From positions 5,051,001-5,115,000 of the forward strand of contig NZ_CP133262.1 in NCBI RefSeq assembly GCF_030915405.1: a DNA stretch of 64,000 nt. The letters are read 5' to 3'. How positions within the stretch are numbered: the first letter of the stretch is position 1; each line of letters starts with the position of its first letter. The notes below the pieces were generated by a model. That model had not been told where the DNA came from. It did no database searches and worked only from the letters and a program-made list of their open reading frames with translations. Positions 52,305 to 61,181 of the stretch are shown piece after piece. Source of the stretch: Neobacillus nitrireducens (lineage in GTDB: Bacteria > Bacillota > Bacilli > Bacillales > Cytobacillaceae). The position numbers were made by a program, and so were the translations under genes.

Positions 52305-53696
52305 ATGAAACAAACCTTAATCAAGGATTTGTACAGAAATACGGAAAGCTATATTGAACAAAAAATACAGTTATCCGGATGGATCCGTACCATTCGTGAT
52401 TCCAAAACTTTTGGTTTCATTGAACTAAATGATGGCAGCTTTTTTAAAGGGGTGCAGATTGTATTTGATGAGCAATTAGAGAACTTTAAGGAAATTGCGA
52501 AGCTTCCAATTAGCTCATCCATTAGGGTTGTAGGAGATTTTATTCATACTCCTCAAGCGAAACAGCCTTTTGAAATTAAAGCAACTGACATTGTGATTGA
52601 AGGTTCGTCAAATGTCGATTATCCTTTACAAAAGAAGAAGCATTCGTTTGAATATTTAAGAACGATAGCCCATTTACGCCCGAGGACCAATACGTTTTCA
52701 GCTGTTTTCCGTGTGAGATCTCTTGCTTCTTATGCACTTCATAAATTTTTCCAAGATAAAGGGTTTGTGTATGTTCACTCACCAATTATCACTGGCAGTG
52801 ATACAGAAGGTGCAGGTGAAATGTTCCGAGTAACAACGCTGGATATGGACAATCTTCCAAAAAATGAAGAGGGTAAAACGGATTTAACCAAGGATTTCTT
52901 TAATAAAGAAACAAATCTAACTGTGAGCGGACAGCTTTCGGCTGAGGCGTTTGCATTGGCATTCCGGAATGTCTATACCTTCGGCCCAACGTTTAGAGCA
53001 GAGAATTCCAATACAGCCCGACATGCAGCTGAATTTTGGATGGTAGAACCGGAACTTGCCTTTGCTGAACTTCCAGATGTTATGGACTTAGCTGAAGAAA
53101 TGGTGAAATATGTGATCGGTTATGTACTTGAACAAGCGCCTGAAGAAATGAACTTCTTTAACAGTTTTATTGAGAAAGGCCTATTAGATCGTCTAAATAA
53201 TGCCTATACAGCAGACTTTGGCCGTGTGACGTATACGGAAGCGATTGAGATTTTAAAGGAATCTGGAGAATCCTTTGGTTATCCGGTCGAATGGGGTCTT
53301 GATCTGCAAACTGAACATGAACGTTATTTAAGTGAAAAAGTTTTCAAGCGTCCAGTATTTGTTACGGACTATCCAAAAGAAATCAAAGCCTTCTATATGA
53401 GATTAAATGAGGACAACAAAACAGTAGCAGCAACAGATTTACTTGTACCTGGTATTGGTGAATTGATTGGCGGCAGTCAGCGTGAAGAACGTGAAGAGAT
53501 TTTGGCTGGGAAAATTAATGAACTTGGAATGAATGAAGAAGATTATTGGTGGTACCTAGAATTAAGAAAATATGGTGGAACAAAACATTCCGGCTATGGT
53601 ATTGGGTTTGAACGTTTAATTATGTACTTAACTGGAATGACTAATATTAGAGACGTTATTCCATTCCCAAGAACAACAGGAAATGCTGAATTTTAA
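52305..53696 (+). CDS. asnS: asparaginyl-tRNA synthetase (long, E. coli-like form)
   Basis: 463 residues, class IIb. The OB anticodon-binding domain (1-110) has LSGWIRTIRDSKTFGFIELNDG. Catalytic motifs: SDTEGAGEMFRV, FGPTFRAENSNTARHAAEFW (motif 2) and GYGIGFERLIMYLTG (motif 3). The insert KDFFNKETNLTVSGQLSAE and the overall length match E. coli-type AsnRS (466) rather than the shorter B. subtilis enzyme (430). AGGAGG precedes the ATG. It may be a second copy or a replacement in this genome. Confidence 0.9.
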   Translation: MKQTLIKDLYRNTESYIEQKIQLSGWIRTIRDSKTFGFIELNDGSFFKGVQIVFDEQLENFKEIAKLPISSSIRVVGDFIHTPQAKQPFEIKATDIVIEGSSNVDYPLQKKKHSFEYLRTIAHLRPRTNTFSAVFRVRSLASYALHKFFQDKGFVYVHSPIITGSDTEGAGEMFRVTTLDMDNLPKNEEGKTDLTKDFFNKETNLTVSGQLSAEAFALAFRNVYTFGPTFRAENSNTARHAAEFWMVEPELAFAELPDVMDLAEEMVKYVIGYVLEQAPEEMNFFNSFIEKGLLDRLNNAYTADFGRVTYTEAIEILKESGESFGYPVEWGLDLQTEHERYLSEKVFKRPVFVTDYPKEIKAFYMRLNEDNKTVAATDLLVPGIGELIGGSQREEREEILAGKINELGMNEEDYWWYLELRKYGGTKHSGYGIGFERLIMYLTGMTNIRDVIPFPRTTGNAEF

Positions 53697-53706
53697 TTAA
53701 AAAAAG

Positions 53707-53744
53707 GAGAAGGCCGATTCAGGGAATCGACCTTCTCTTTTTTT
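53707..53744. terminator. terminator between convergent genes
   Basis: Stem GAGAAGG-CGATTC / GAATCG-CCTTCTC with one mismatch, then TTTTTTT. Confidence 0.85.
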
Positions 53745-53750
53745 CATTTA

Positions 53751-53924
53751 TTATAGAACCTTTAATTCCTCTTCGAAAAAGAAAGTTTCTGGATGTTCCT
53801 TAACGATATAAGAATATCTTTTCATGTTTTTAACATATTGTGATTTTAAAATGGTGACGACCTCGCCAGTTTCTTTAATGTTAACTGACTGTCCGTTTTT
53901 AAATTGATTGTTTGAGCTTTTCAT
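53751..53924 (-). CDS. small beta-rich hypothetical protein
   Basis: 57 residues: FKNGQSVNIKETGEVVTIL then a charged segment and EEELKVL at the end. The first half resembles a small SH3/KOW-like barrel. AAGGAG is 9 bases from the ATG at 53924. Conserved function unknown. Confidence 0.6.
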   Translation of the reverse strand: MKSSNNQFKNGQSVNIKETGEVVTILKSQYVKNMKRYSYIVKEHPETFFFEEELKVL

Positions 53925-54048
53925 GATTAACAACTCCTTTGCCTATTCAATATTAAGTATAACATAAGCCAAGGAGGAAAGGGTAAACCGTTCTTCCTTT
54001 CAATTACGAACTAATTGTGTTATACTTTTAAAAAAGTGAGGTGTCATT

Positions 54049-54273
54049 TTGACAAATTATAAAGCAAAAAAGAGTAACCTCAAAGCGCTATTATCAAAAA
54101 AGGGCATGGACTTGGAAAGTTTAGAAAGGAATACAAGTATTCCTCAAACTCAACTCAACGACTACTTGTCCAAAAAAGTGATGAATTTAAATACGGCAAT
54201 GACAATTTCAAGAGAATTAAATTGCTCTATTGAAGACTTATACATTTGGTCATCAGAGGAAAAGAAAGCGTAA
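54049..54273 (+). CDS. small XRE-type helix-turn-helix protein
   Basis: 74 residues. Helices LKALLSKKGMDLESLERN, IPQTQLNDYLSKKV and LNTAMTISRELNCSIEDLY form a Cro/C1-type HTH. Start TTG at 54049, 7 bases after GAGGTG. Probably a regulator; targets unknown. A terminator follows directly. Confidence 0.7.
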   Translation: MTNYKAKKSNLKALLSKKGMDLESLERNTSIPQTQLNDYLSKKVMNLNTAMTISRELNCSIEDLYIWSSEEKKA

Positions 54274-54281
54274 TACGTAAT

Positions 54282-54314
54282 AACAGACTCTTCAATGGAG
54301 TCTGTTTTTTTATT
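54282..54314 (+). terminator. rho-independent terminator
   Basis: Stem AACAGACTC / GAGTCTGTT and T-run, after the small HTH gene. Confidence 0.85.
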
Positions 54315-54326
54315 TAGGTGAGAAAG

Positions 54327-54352
54327 TAGCACGCGAAATTTTTCGCGTGCTA
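54327..54352. terminator. hairpin at the end of the lysine permease gene
   Basis: Stem TAGCACGCGAAA / TTTCGCGTGCTA, 12 bases downstream of the permease stop on the minus strand. Confidence 0.65.
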
Positions 54353-54363
54353 TTTTCTATCAA

Positions 54364-55845
54364 TTAATTTCTTAGATCACATTTATCTAAAGGAATAACT
54401 TTCGTTTTCTTAGTGAATTTATATCCTAACCATACAATAAGGAATAATGGCAGTCCGACATATGAAACTAGTACACCATTCCAATCGATGTGGTCACCCA
54501 TGAAAGCAGAATAATTTTGTCCTAAAACAACAAATCCACAGACTAGAAAGGCGAAAATCGGACCGAATGGGAAGAATTTCGATTTATAAGGTAACGAGCT
54601 AAGGTCTTTGCCCTGAGCAATAAATGCCTTGCGAAAACGATAATGGCAAATAGCAATACCTAGCCATGCAATAAAACCAGACATCCCTGAAGCATTTAAC
54701 AACCAAATATAAACGGTTCCATCTCCAAAGAAGGAAGCTAGGAAAGCGAGTGTTCCAACTAAGGTAGTTGCAATTAATGCATTAACCGGAACACCTTTTT
54801 TGTTTAATTTACCAAGGAATTTCGGGGCTTTACCTTGACGGGCCAAATCCCAAAGCATCCGGGTGGACGCATACATTCCTGAATTTCCGGCTGATAATAC
54901 GGCCGTAAGAATAACAGCATTCATAATGGAAGCCGCGAAAGCGATCCCTGCTTTTTGAAACACTAACGTAAATGGACTAACGGTTATATCACCATTGGCT
55001 AAATTCCCGTTGGTATATGGAATAAGTAATCCGATTACAAATATAGCTAAAACATAGAACAACAGAATACGCCAGAAAACCTGTTTCACTGCATGTGGAA
55101 TGGCTTTCTTCGGATCTTCCGTTTCCCCAGCAGCAACCCCTAATAGTTCGGTTCCTTGGAAGGAGAAGCCTGCAGCCATAAAGATACCTAACATCGATAA
55201 AAAGCCGCCGTGGAAGGGAGCATCACCAATCGTAAAGTTTTTAAAGCCAACCGCTTCATTACCCATAATTCCAAAAATCATTAACGTACCAGTAATGACA
55301 AAAATAATGACAGTGACTACTTTAATTAAGGAAAACCAATATTCTGCTTCCCCAAAGCCTTTAACAGAAAGATAATTTAAGAGAAACATGATCACTAAAA
55401 AGATACCGCTCCAAATGAATGAAGGTGTATTTGGAAACCAAAATTTCATTATCATCGTAACCGCAGCTAATTCTGCTGCAATTGTAATGGCCCAGTTATA
55501 CCAATAGTTCCAACCTAGGGCAAAACCAAGGGAAGGATCAACAAATTTCGTTGCATACGTACTAAAGCTGCCGGCAACAGGCATATAAGCACCCATTTCT
55601 GCTAAACCTTGCATCAAAAAGTATACCATGATACCAATAACGAGGTAGGAAAGGATTGCACCGCCTGGTCCCGCAGAATGGATTGCGCCGCCACTTGCTA
55701 GAAAAAGCCCTGTTCCAATCGTTCCACCGAGGGAAATCATCGTTAGGTGACGAGATTTTAAGCTGCGTTTTAATTCCGTTGGTTCCTGTTGTATTGTTAA
55801 ATCACTAGTGTATTCACTCTCTTTTAAAACTTTTGCAGTTTGCAT
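54364..55845 (-). CDS. lysP: lysine-specific permease (APC family)
   Basis: 493 residues, 12 helices. LKSRHLTMISLGGTIGTGLFLASG is the APC substrate motif, with FSFQGTELLGVAAGETEDP and SAGNSGMYASTRMLWDLA as further amino acid permease signatures. It resembles LysP and YvsH. A lysine riboswitch directly upstream shows that lysine controls it, which supports lysine import. Confidence 0.88.
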   Translation of the reverse strand: MQTAKVLKESEYTSDLTIQQEPTELKRSLKSRHLTMISLGGTIGTGLFLASGGAIHSAGPGGAILSYLVIGIMVYFLMQGLAEMGAYMPVAGSFSTYATKFVDPSLGFALGWNYWYNWAITIAAELAAVTMIMKFWFPNTPSFIWSGIFLVIMFLLNYLSVKGFGEAEYWFSLIKVVTVIIFVITGTLMIFGIMGNEAVGFKNFTIGDAPFHGGFLSMLGIFMAAGFSFQGTELLGVAAGETEDPKKAIPHAVKQVFWRILLFYVLAIFVIGLLIPYTNGNLANGDITVSPFTLVFQKAGIAFAASIMNAVILTAVLSAGNSGMYASTRMLWDLARQGKAPKFLGKLNKKGVPVNALIATTLVGTLAFLASFFGDGTVYIWLLNASGMSGFIAWLGIAICHYRFRKAFIAQGKDLSSLPYKSKFFPFGPIFAFLVCGFVVLGQNYSAFMGDHIDWNGVLVSYVGLPLFLIVWLGYKFTKKTKVIPLDKCDLRN

Positions 55846-55891
55846 AGTCTTGACTCCTCTTTTTTAATTTTTTCGAGAAGGAGTTTGGAAT

Positions 55892-56153
55892 AAAAAATGC
55901 CATCGAGGAATAATCGATGGCATTATTAATACCCCGCATCATACCTTCCGAAAGATAGCTCAACACGCTTAGCTGGTAGGACTAAACATGACAGTTCTGT
56001 TCCTATTCGGATACAGCCCCAGCATGCTTTTTATAGAGATAAAAGCACACTTCGGCAGTTTTTCCTTTCAAACGGAGTCAAAGATGTCTCTTACATCTCG
56101 TCCGGTTTACTAATAAAATCTGCGACCTCTACCTCATCGGTTTGATGAGGATT
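55892..56153 (-). promoter_or_regulatory. lysine riboswitch (L box) with terminator
   Basis: On the minus strand: GAGGTAGAGGTCGCAG opens the aptamer near 56145, then GAAAGGAAAAACTGCCGAAG, GCTGGGGCTGT and CAGAACTGTCATG follow in the order of the L-box core. The terminator stem AATGCCATCGA / TCGATGGCATT with TTTTTTA lies at 55892-55924. Lysine binding should favour termination before the permease gene. Confidence 0.92.
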
Positions 56154-56180
56154 TAACATATGAAGTTAATATATTACTAA

Positions 56181-56208
56181 AGTATAAATATTATTTTCAA
56201 ATTGTCAA
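56181..56208 (-). promoter_or_regulatory. promoter of the lysine riboswitch
   Basis: TTGACA (56203-56208), 16-base spacer, TATACT (56181-56186) on the minus strand; start near 56174, about 20 bases before the aptamer. Confidence 0.7.
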
Positions 56209-56365
56209 TAATATATTTTTCCAAAAATGAGATGTTTAACTTATCAGTTTAGAATTGAAAGATAATTAAGTTTCTTTTTAATTCATTATTTAATTTACTT
56301 TAAATGAGAGAATCGGTTATTATTTTTAAATAGAATTAACTACCTGTATTAGGAGGAATTGTACC

Positions 56366-57178
56366 ATGCAAATTGTTGGAATGTTACTGGGGTCTCTAAT
56401 TATTGTGGTTGCCTTTAACCTTTTCTTAATACCACATGAAGTGTTAAGCAGCGGGTTGAGCGGAATTTCAATGATATTAGGGATGATTTCACCGGTTAAT
56501 ACAGGGGTGGCGAATTTCCTGCTGAATTTTCCCTTATTAATTATAGGTTATAAAATGTTAGGGAAAAAATTTATCGTGAATTCGATTTTTTCGGTCATTG
56601 TTATCTCGATAGGCCTTTACATCGTTCCCCAATACGCAATCGCCGATGATAGGATTCTTTCTGCTATTTTTGGTGGTGCCTTAACCGGTTTAGGGGTAGG
56701 TATTGTTTTTCGTTGTTCTGGATCAACCGGGGGCTTTGATATTATTGGCATGATTGTAGCAAGAAAAAGAGATTTTCCGATTGGCCTTTTACTTTCGGGT
56801 ATGAATGCTGTAGTTATATTGATTAGTGGTTTTATGTTTGATTGGGATTCTGCACTATATACCTTAGTGTCCATATTTGTGACAGGGAAAGTAGTCGATG
56901 CAATCTATACTGATCATGCTAAATTAACGTTAATGATCATTACAGAAAAGGGCGAAGAGATGAGAAATCATTTACTGAAGAATTTGTATCGTGGCCTAAC
57001 TGTAATGGATGGTGTGGGTGGGTACTCAAATAACCAGAGGAACGTTTTGATTTCAGTAATTTCTAGATATGAATTAAATGAAGTTAAAAACTTGATTTCA
57101 GAAGTTGATTCAAGTGCCTTCGTGAATATCACAGAAACAATTGAGGTTATGGGGCTGTTTCATCGACCAAGTCCATAA
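56366..57178 (+). CDS. YitT-family membrane protein
   Basis: 270 residues. Five or so helices (about 1-170, with LIPHEVLSSGLSGISMIL and RCSGSTGGFDIIGMIV) are followed by a soluble DUF2179 domain (about 185-265: LMIITEKGEEMRNHLL, NVLISVISRYEL). This is the typical YitT plan (YitT_membrane plus DUF2179). Transport function unknown. GGAGGAATTGTACC precedes the ATG. Confidence 0.85.
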   Translation: MQIVGMLLGSLIIVVAFNLFLIPHEVLSSGLSGISMILGMISPVNTGVANFLLNFPLLIIGYKMLGKKFIVNSIFSVIVISIGLYIVPQYAIADDRILSAIFGGALTGLGVGIVFRCSGSTGGFDIIGMIVARKRDFPIGLLLSGMNAVVILISGFMFDWDSALYTLVSIFVTGKVVDAIYTDHAKLTLMIITEKGEEMRNHLLKNLYRGLTVMDGVGGYSNNQRNVLISVISRYELNEVKNLISEVDSSAFVNITETIEVMGLFHRPSP

Positions 57179-57220
57179 AAAAAGGCTTGCATCTATCTAA
57201 ATAGTGCAAGCCTTTTTTGT
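57177..57220 (+). terminator. rho-independent terminator
   Basis: Stem AAAAAAAGGCTTGCA / TGCAAGCCTTTTTT; it serves the YitT gene and probably the convergent regulator gene. Confidence 0.85.
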
Positions 57221-57239
57221 GGGAGATCGTTATCCAATG

Positions 57240-57599
57240 TCACAGGGATTCCCCGCGATTTTTTACCCATTTCATTAGGACATGTATAACCTCATCTAGT
57301 TCTTTACCAGTTGGAGTCAATTCATATTCCACTTTTTTGGGGGTGGTAGTAATGATGTTTTTGACAATTAATCCCTCATTTTCTAAATCACGTAAGCGTT
57401 CGGTTAAGAGCCGATCAGATATTCCTGGAATGGATGATATAATTTCATGGTACCGCTTCGGTCCTTCCATAAGCGTATATATCACAGTACCCATCCAGCG
57501 TTTACCGATAAATTCGATTGCCTTATGAAAGTTAGTACATATATGTTTTATTTCCTCTGCAGAATGAGTCATACAATCTTTATGGTTAGGTTCACTCAT
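57240..57599 (-). CDS. HxlR/DUF24 redox-type regulator
   Basis: 119 residues, winged helix. ICTNFHKAIEFIGKRWMG places Cys21 eleven residues before GKRW, the spacing of the thiol sensor Cys in YodB and related quinone/disulfide sensors. ISDRLLTERLRDLENEGLI is the recognition helix and KKVEYELTPTGKELDEVI the wing. Another Cys (Cys9) lies near the N-terminus. The divergent nitroreductase gene and operator-like repeats between them fit a HypR-HypO- or YodB-type pair. Confidence 0.82.
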   Translation of the reverse strand: MSEPNHKDCMTHSAEEIKHICTNFHKAIEFIGKRWMGTVIYTLMEGPKRYHEIISSIPGISDRLLTERLRDLENEGLIVKNIITTTPKKVEYELTPTGKELDEVIHVLMKWVKNRGESL

Positions 57600-57652
57600 A
57601 TAAAATCCCTCTTTTTTACTATTCTAACTATATCATACCATATTTTAATTTC

Positions 57653-57707
57653 TTGACGATAGGTACTTACTAATAGTAAGATGTTTTAGAACTTATTTTT
57701 AGTAAGT
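57653..57707 (+). promoter_or_regulatory. nitroreductase promoter with two operator-like repeats
   Basis: TTGACG (57653-57658) and TAAGAT (57677-57682) form a SigA-like promoter with an 18-base spacer. CTTACT-AAT-AGTAAG (57666-57680) sits over the spacer and -10; a second related repeat ACTTA-N7-TAAGT lies at 57691-57707. Both are placed for repression by the divergent HxlR-type regulator. Confidence 0.55.
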
Positions 57708-57734
57708 TAAAAAATTCACAGGGGGAAATCTCTC

Positions 57735-58367
57735 ATGGAAACCACATTAATAAAAAGTTTATCTGAAATAATAAAAGAACGTCATTCAGTCAGAAAATAT
57801 GATTCAACATACATTATTTCTCAGGAAGAAATTAAAGATATACTAAAAGAAGCTACACAAGCACCATCCTCTAGTAATCTGCAACCTTGGCGTTTTATTG
57901 TGATTCAAGATCAGGAGGCAAAAAAGGAACTAAGAGCAATCGCCAACAATCAAGAGCAAGTAGAAACAGCGTCTGCCGTTATTGCAGTATTAGGCGATAA
58001 GGAAATGTATAAAAGTGTAGAAAATGTCTATCGAAGTGCATATGAGGCTGGTTTTATGGACGAAGCTAATATGAATCGATTAATAGAAGGTACAAATAAA
58101 ACATACCCATTTGCTCCAGAAGAGGTCTTGAAAAATATTGCCTCATTTGATGCTGGTTTAGTATCGATGCAGTTGATGTTAATTGCAAAAGACAAAGGCT
58201 ATGACACGGTTCCAATGGGTGGCTTTGATAAAGAAAAATTCGTGAAAATGTTCAATGTCTCCGATCGTCTTTTCCCAATTGTGTTGATTTCTGTAGGGAA
58301 GGCGGCAGCACCTGCTTTCAATACAACACGTTTACCATTGGAGGATGTGTTAATAGAATATAGATAA
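57735..58367 (+). CDS. nitroreductase family NAD(P)H oxidoreductase
   Basis: 210-residue FMN enzyme. IIKERHSVRKYDSTYI, ATQAPSSSNLQPWRFIVIQ and AKDKGYDTVPMGGFDKEKF are the nitroreductase signatures. CAGGGGGAAA precedes the ATG. Under a probable thiol-stress regulator it likely reduces quinones or nitro compounds. Confidence 0.85.
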   Translation: METTLIKSLSEIIKERHSVRKYDSTYIISQEEIKDILKEATQAPSSSNLQPWRFIVIQDQEAKKELRAIANNQEQVETASAVIAVLGDKEMYKSVENVYRSAYEAGFMDEANMNRLIEGTNKTYPFAPEEVLKNIASFDAGLVSMQLMLIAKDKGYDTVPMGGFDKEKFVKMFNVSDRLFPIVLISVGKAAAPAFNTTRLPLEDVLIEYR

Positions 58368-58370
58368 AAA

Positions 58371-58403
58371 AGCAGGTGCATGAAAATTTTTCATGCGCCT
58401 GCT
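58371..58403. terminator. bidirectional terminator
   Basis: Stem AGCAGG-GCATGAAAA / TTTTCATGC-CCTGCT with one mismatch, between the nitroreductase and yvbH-like genes. Confidence 0.8.
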
Positions 58404-58411
58404 TCATTATT

Positions 58412-59026
58412 TTAGTTATTAATATATTTCTCAAATACATAGCCAAAATCTTTTACAATGTATTGCTTTTTGCTATCTTCTAACCACTGAAAGGCTGCTT
58501 GATTAAGCATTTTAAATTGGACAACCAAGTTGCTGTCCGGACTAGTTACACGGCCTAATGTGGTGGATGCCACATCAAGGCTTTGTTTAGCAAACTGAAG
58601 GGAAATTTCATTTTCATGAGAGATTTCTGAGATTTTTATTAAAGCTTTATACAAATCCTTAACTTCTTCAATATGTTTCTTATGAACGTCAATGGAGAAG
58701 GGTTCTGAGCCGATTTTAAACTTAATTTCTACATCAAGGTCAACTGTTCCTGCGGTTTCAAGTTTTACGTCAGAGATTCGATTTGTTGCATAACTATAAC
58801 GGTGCAGCATCCGTTTTTTGCTAGTTGCGCTTGTTCCATCTAAATGGATAAGGGCGTTGTTTGTAAAACAGTATTCATCAGACTTTGATTTAATTAGAAA
58901 ATATATTTTTTCGTTATCTTCATGCATGACATAATCATCAGCATCGACCTTATCATAATTCTCCGGCTTAATAACTGATCCCACATCACTTAATCCTAAA
59001 ATATCCGCAGCTACCTTACCAAACAT
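58412..59026 (-). CDS. yvbH: YvbH-like PH-domain protein
   Basis: 204 residues, same length and very similar wording to B. subtilis YvbH: DADDYVMHEDNEKIYFLIK, EYCFTNNALIHLDG and KDFGYVFEKYINN at the end. It has an N-terminal bacterial PH-like domain (about 30-120) and a helical C-terminal half. Role unknown. GAGGTTGATACT precedes the ATG. Confidence 0.85.
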   Translation of the reverse strand: MFGKVAADILGLSDVGSVIKPENYDKVDADDYVMHEDNEKIYFLIKSKSDEYCFTNNALIHLDGTSATSKKRMLHRYSYATNRISDVKLETAGTVDLDVEIKFKIGSEPFSIDVHKKHIEEVKDLYKALIKISEISHENEISLQFAKQSLDVASTTLGRVTSPDSNLVVQFKMLNQAAFQWLEDSKKQYIVKDFGYVFEKYINN

Positions 59027-59167
59027 AGTATCAACCTCACTTTGAAAAAATTCATTCCAACAGTGTTTACGATTGGAAAATGAGAAAGTTTCACTCGTAT
59101 CTAAAAAAATTTATGTTTTAAAAAATGGTGTAGGCTTTTTTTCTAAAAATCATAAACAAACTACTAA

Positions 59168-59206
59168 TTAAAAGAGGGAAACTACTTGCCGGTTTCCCTC
59201 TTTTAA
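59168..59206. repeat. orphan 15-bp inverted repeat (terminator-like) in a divergent gap
   Basis: TTAAAAGAGGGAAAC (59168-59182) and its exact complement (59192-59206), with AT-rich flanks on both sides. Both flanking genes start away from it, so it ends no annotated transcript. Confidence 0.55.
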
Positions 59207-59262
59207 TGGAAAATACACTATATACATATTAAAAAATATTGAAACAGAGGGGATAGAGAACA

Positions 59263-60252
59263 ATGAGGCCAATCATTTTGGGCATCCTAGCGGCATTCTT
59301 TTTTGCATTTACATTTATCCTTAACAGATCCATGGATCAGGCAGGGGGAAGCTGGATTTGGAGTGCATCCTTAAGATATTTCTTTATGGTTCCATTTCTT
59401 TTCGTGATTGTGTTGGGAAGAAAAAGTCTAAAACCCTTGCTTGCTGAAATGAGAAAGCCTGGTGCCTGGTTATTATGGAGTACCGTTGGCTTTGGCCTAT
59501 TTTATGGACCGATCTGTTTTTCGGCTGCCTATGCACCAGGCTGGCTCATCGCGGCTACATGGCAGGTAACGATCATCTCAGGATCCTTGCTCGCACCATT
59601 TTTTTATGAAAGGGTTATAACTGAAAAGGGAGCCATCCAACAGAAGGGGAAAATTCCTTTTAAAGGATTAGGCATGTCATTAATCATCTTACTAGGAATT
59701 ATATTGATGCAAGCGGACCAGGCCAATCGTATTTCGATTGTGTCCATATCCTTAGGCGTTCTTCCAGTATTAATTGCCTCTTTTGCTTACCCGCTTGGAA
59801 ATAGAAAAATGATGGATATTTGCGGGGGGCGTCTCGATGTTTTCCAACGTGTATTAGGGATGACCTTAGCAAGTCTGCCGGTGTGGGTGGTTTTATCTAT
59901 TTTTGGGCTTTTTACTGTGGGTACACCAAGCAAAGGACAAATAATCCAATCAGGTCTTGTTGCTGTTACCTCTGGAGTAATTGCCACCATTTTGTTTTTT
60001 AAAGCAACGGATCTTGTAAGAGGAAATATGCAAAAGCTTGCTGCAGTGGAGGCAACACAATCTGTGGAAGTCTTATTTGCGGTAATAGGAGAATTGTTAC
60101 TTCTAAACAGTCTCATGCCATCCGCACTTTCCTGGAGTGGGATGGTATTGGTCATGGTCGGAATGATCCTGCACAGCTTCTTTTCGCATAAAAGTAACCT
60201 TAAAAAGCATCGGAAACAAAGCCATGGAAAAACTTTTCCTAGAAATGTTTAA
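59263..60252 (+). CDS. multidrug resistance efflux transporter family (EmrE/DMT-like)
   Basis: 329 residues, ten helices. ILAAFFFAFTFILNRSMDQ, APGWLIAATWQVTIISGSLLAPFFYE and VEATQSVEVLFAVIGELLLL fit the PF13536-type DMT subfamily annotated as multidrug efflux. The C-terminus is a basic soluble tail (KSNLKKHRKQSHGK). Substrate not predictable. Confidence 0.78.
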   Translation: MRPIILGILAAFFFAFTFILNRSMDQAGGSWIWSASLRYFFMVPFLFVIVLGRKSLKPLLAEMRKPGAWLLWSTVGFGLFYGPICFSAAYAPGWLIAATWQVTIISGSLLAPFFYERVITEKGAIQQKGKIPFKGLGMSLIILLGIILMQADQANRISIVSISLGVLPVLIASFAYPLGNRKMMDICGGRLDVFQRVLGMTLASLPVWVVLSIFGLFTVGTPSKGQIIQSGLVAVTSGVIATILFFKATDLVRGNMQKLAAVEATQSVEVLFAVIGELLLLNSLMPSALSWSGMVLVMVGMILHSFFSHKSNLKKHRKQSHGKTFPRNV

Positions 60253-60290
60253 TCCTTATCAATTCAGATTGATAAGGATTGTTTTTTTCA
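60251..60290 (+). terminator. rho-independent terminator
   Basis: Stem AATCCTTATCAAT / ATTGATAAGGATT, loop TCAG, then GTTTTTTT; it overlaps the end of the efflux gene. Confidence 0.85.
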
Positions 60291-60300
60291 TTTTGCTCAT

Positions 60301-61161
60301 TTAACCGTTTAAATAAGGACTAAGCTTGTCGATTGTTTCTTGTAGCTTTATTGAATTTTTCTTATACATCGCTTTTGATTTCTCACATTCGGTTTCAAGC
60401 GAAAAAATTTCTAAATCAGCCTGAACCTTTTTTAGCGTTGCCAAGAGTAATGGACGTTGAGCGGGTGCTGGCACTTGTATTTTATCATCATAAAGATCTA
60501 CAGTCATTTCACCGTATGAATCTACTTGGCCGAGAAAGACATTATCAAGCGTGACACCTAGTTTTTCTAATTCTGTATAAAGCCAGCCTCTGCCTTTCCC
60601 TGCACATCTTAATGACTCATCAATGATATTCCCATCCATGATAACGGTTTGGGGTTCTTTCTCATTCGGCATTTTCATTTGTAAATCTTTTGGGGTTAGC
60701 GGCTGATTTTCTCTTTTTAATAAAGCACTTAAAGTTCCTCGCGGTTCCAAAACGGCAAATTCCACATCAGCGAACTTGAATATATTCTTCTGTCTAAGAA
60801 GAGCAGATAATTCATCAATTGTATATTTTTCTTTTTTCAAGTTTTCTTCTAGTATTTTCCCGTCCTTAATAACGACGGTACTTTTCCCTTCTGCGAAATC
60901 ACTAAACTTTTTACTTTTTATGGCTATGTAGTTCACCAGAAAAGTAACAAATCCAAATACAACGAGAGCTAAGATTCCATGTGACAAGTTACCTTCAAGT
61001 CCAGTGACTACTTCACCCGCAATACTTCCGATGGTAATTCCAGCCACGTATTCAAAGAAAGAAAGCTCTGAGATTTGCTTCTTTCCTAGTACTTTTGTGG
61101 TAATAAATAAGAGTCCCAAAAAAATTAATGAACGACTTATGATAAAAATCCAATCTGGCAT
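60301..61161 (-). CDS. DUF421 (YetF-like) membrane protein
   Basis: 286 residues. Three N-terminal helices (about 5-85: SRSLIFLGLLFITTKVLGKKQ, ELSFFEYVAGITIGSIAGE) are followed by the soluble DUF421 core (KKEKYTIDELSALLRQKN, FAVLEPRGTLSALLKREN, GWLYTELEKLGV) and a helical C-terminus. Relatives fused or linked to DUF1657 (2Duf) raise spore wet-heat resistance in B. subtilis, and here two DUF1657 genes precede it in an operon. GAGGTGAG is the ribosome site. Confidence 0.85.
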   Translation of the reverse strand: MPDWIFIISRSLIFLGLLFITTKVLGKKQISELSFFEYVAGITIGSIAGEVVTGLEGNLSHGILALVVFGFVTFLVNYIAIKSKKFSDFAEGKSTVVIKDGKILEENLKKEKYTIDELSALLRQKNIFKFADVEFAVLEPRGTLSALLKRENQPLTPKDLQMKMPNEKEPQTVIMDGNIIDESLRCAGKGRGWLYTELEKLGVTLDNVFLGQVDSYGEMTVDLYDDKIQVPAPAQRPLLLATLKKVQADLEIFSLETECEKSKAMYKKNSIKLQETIDKLSPYLNG

Positions 61162-61181
61162 TAATTTCTCACCTCAAAAAT

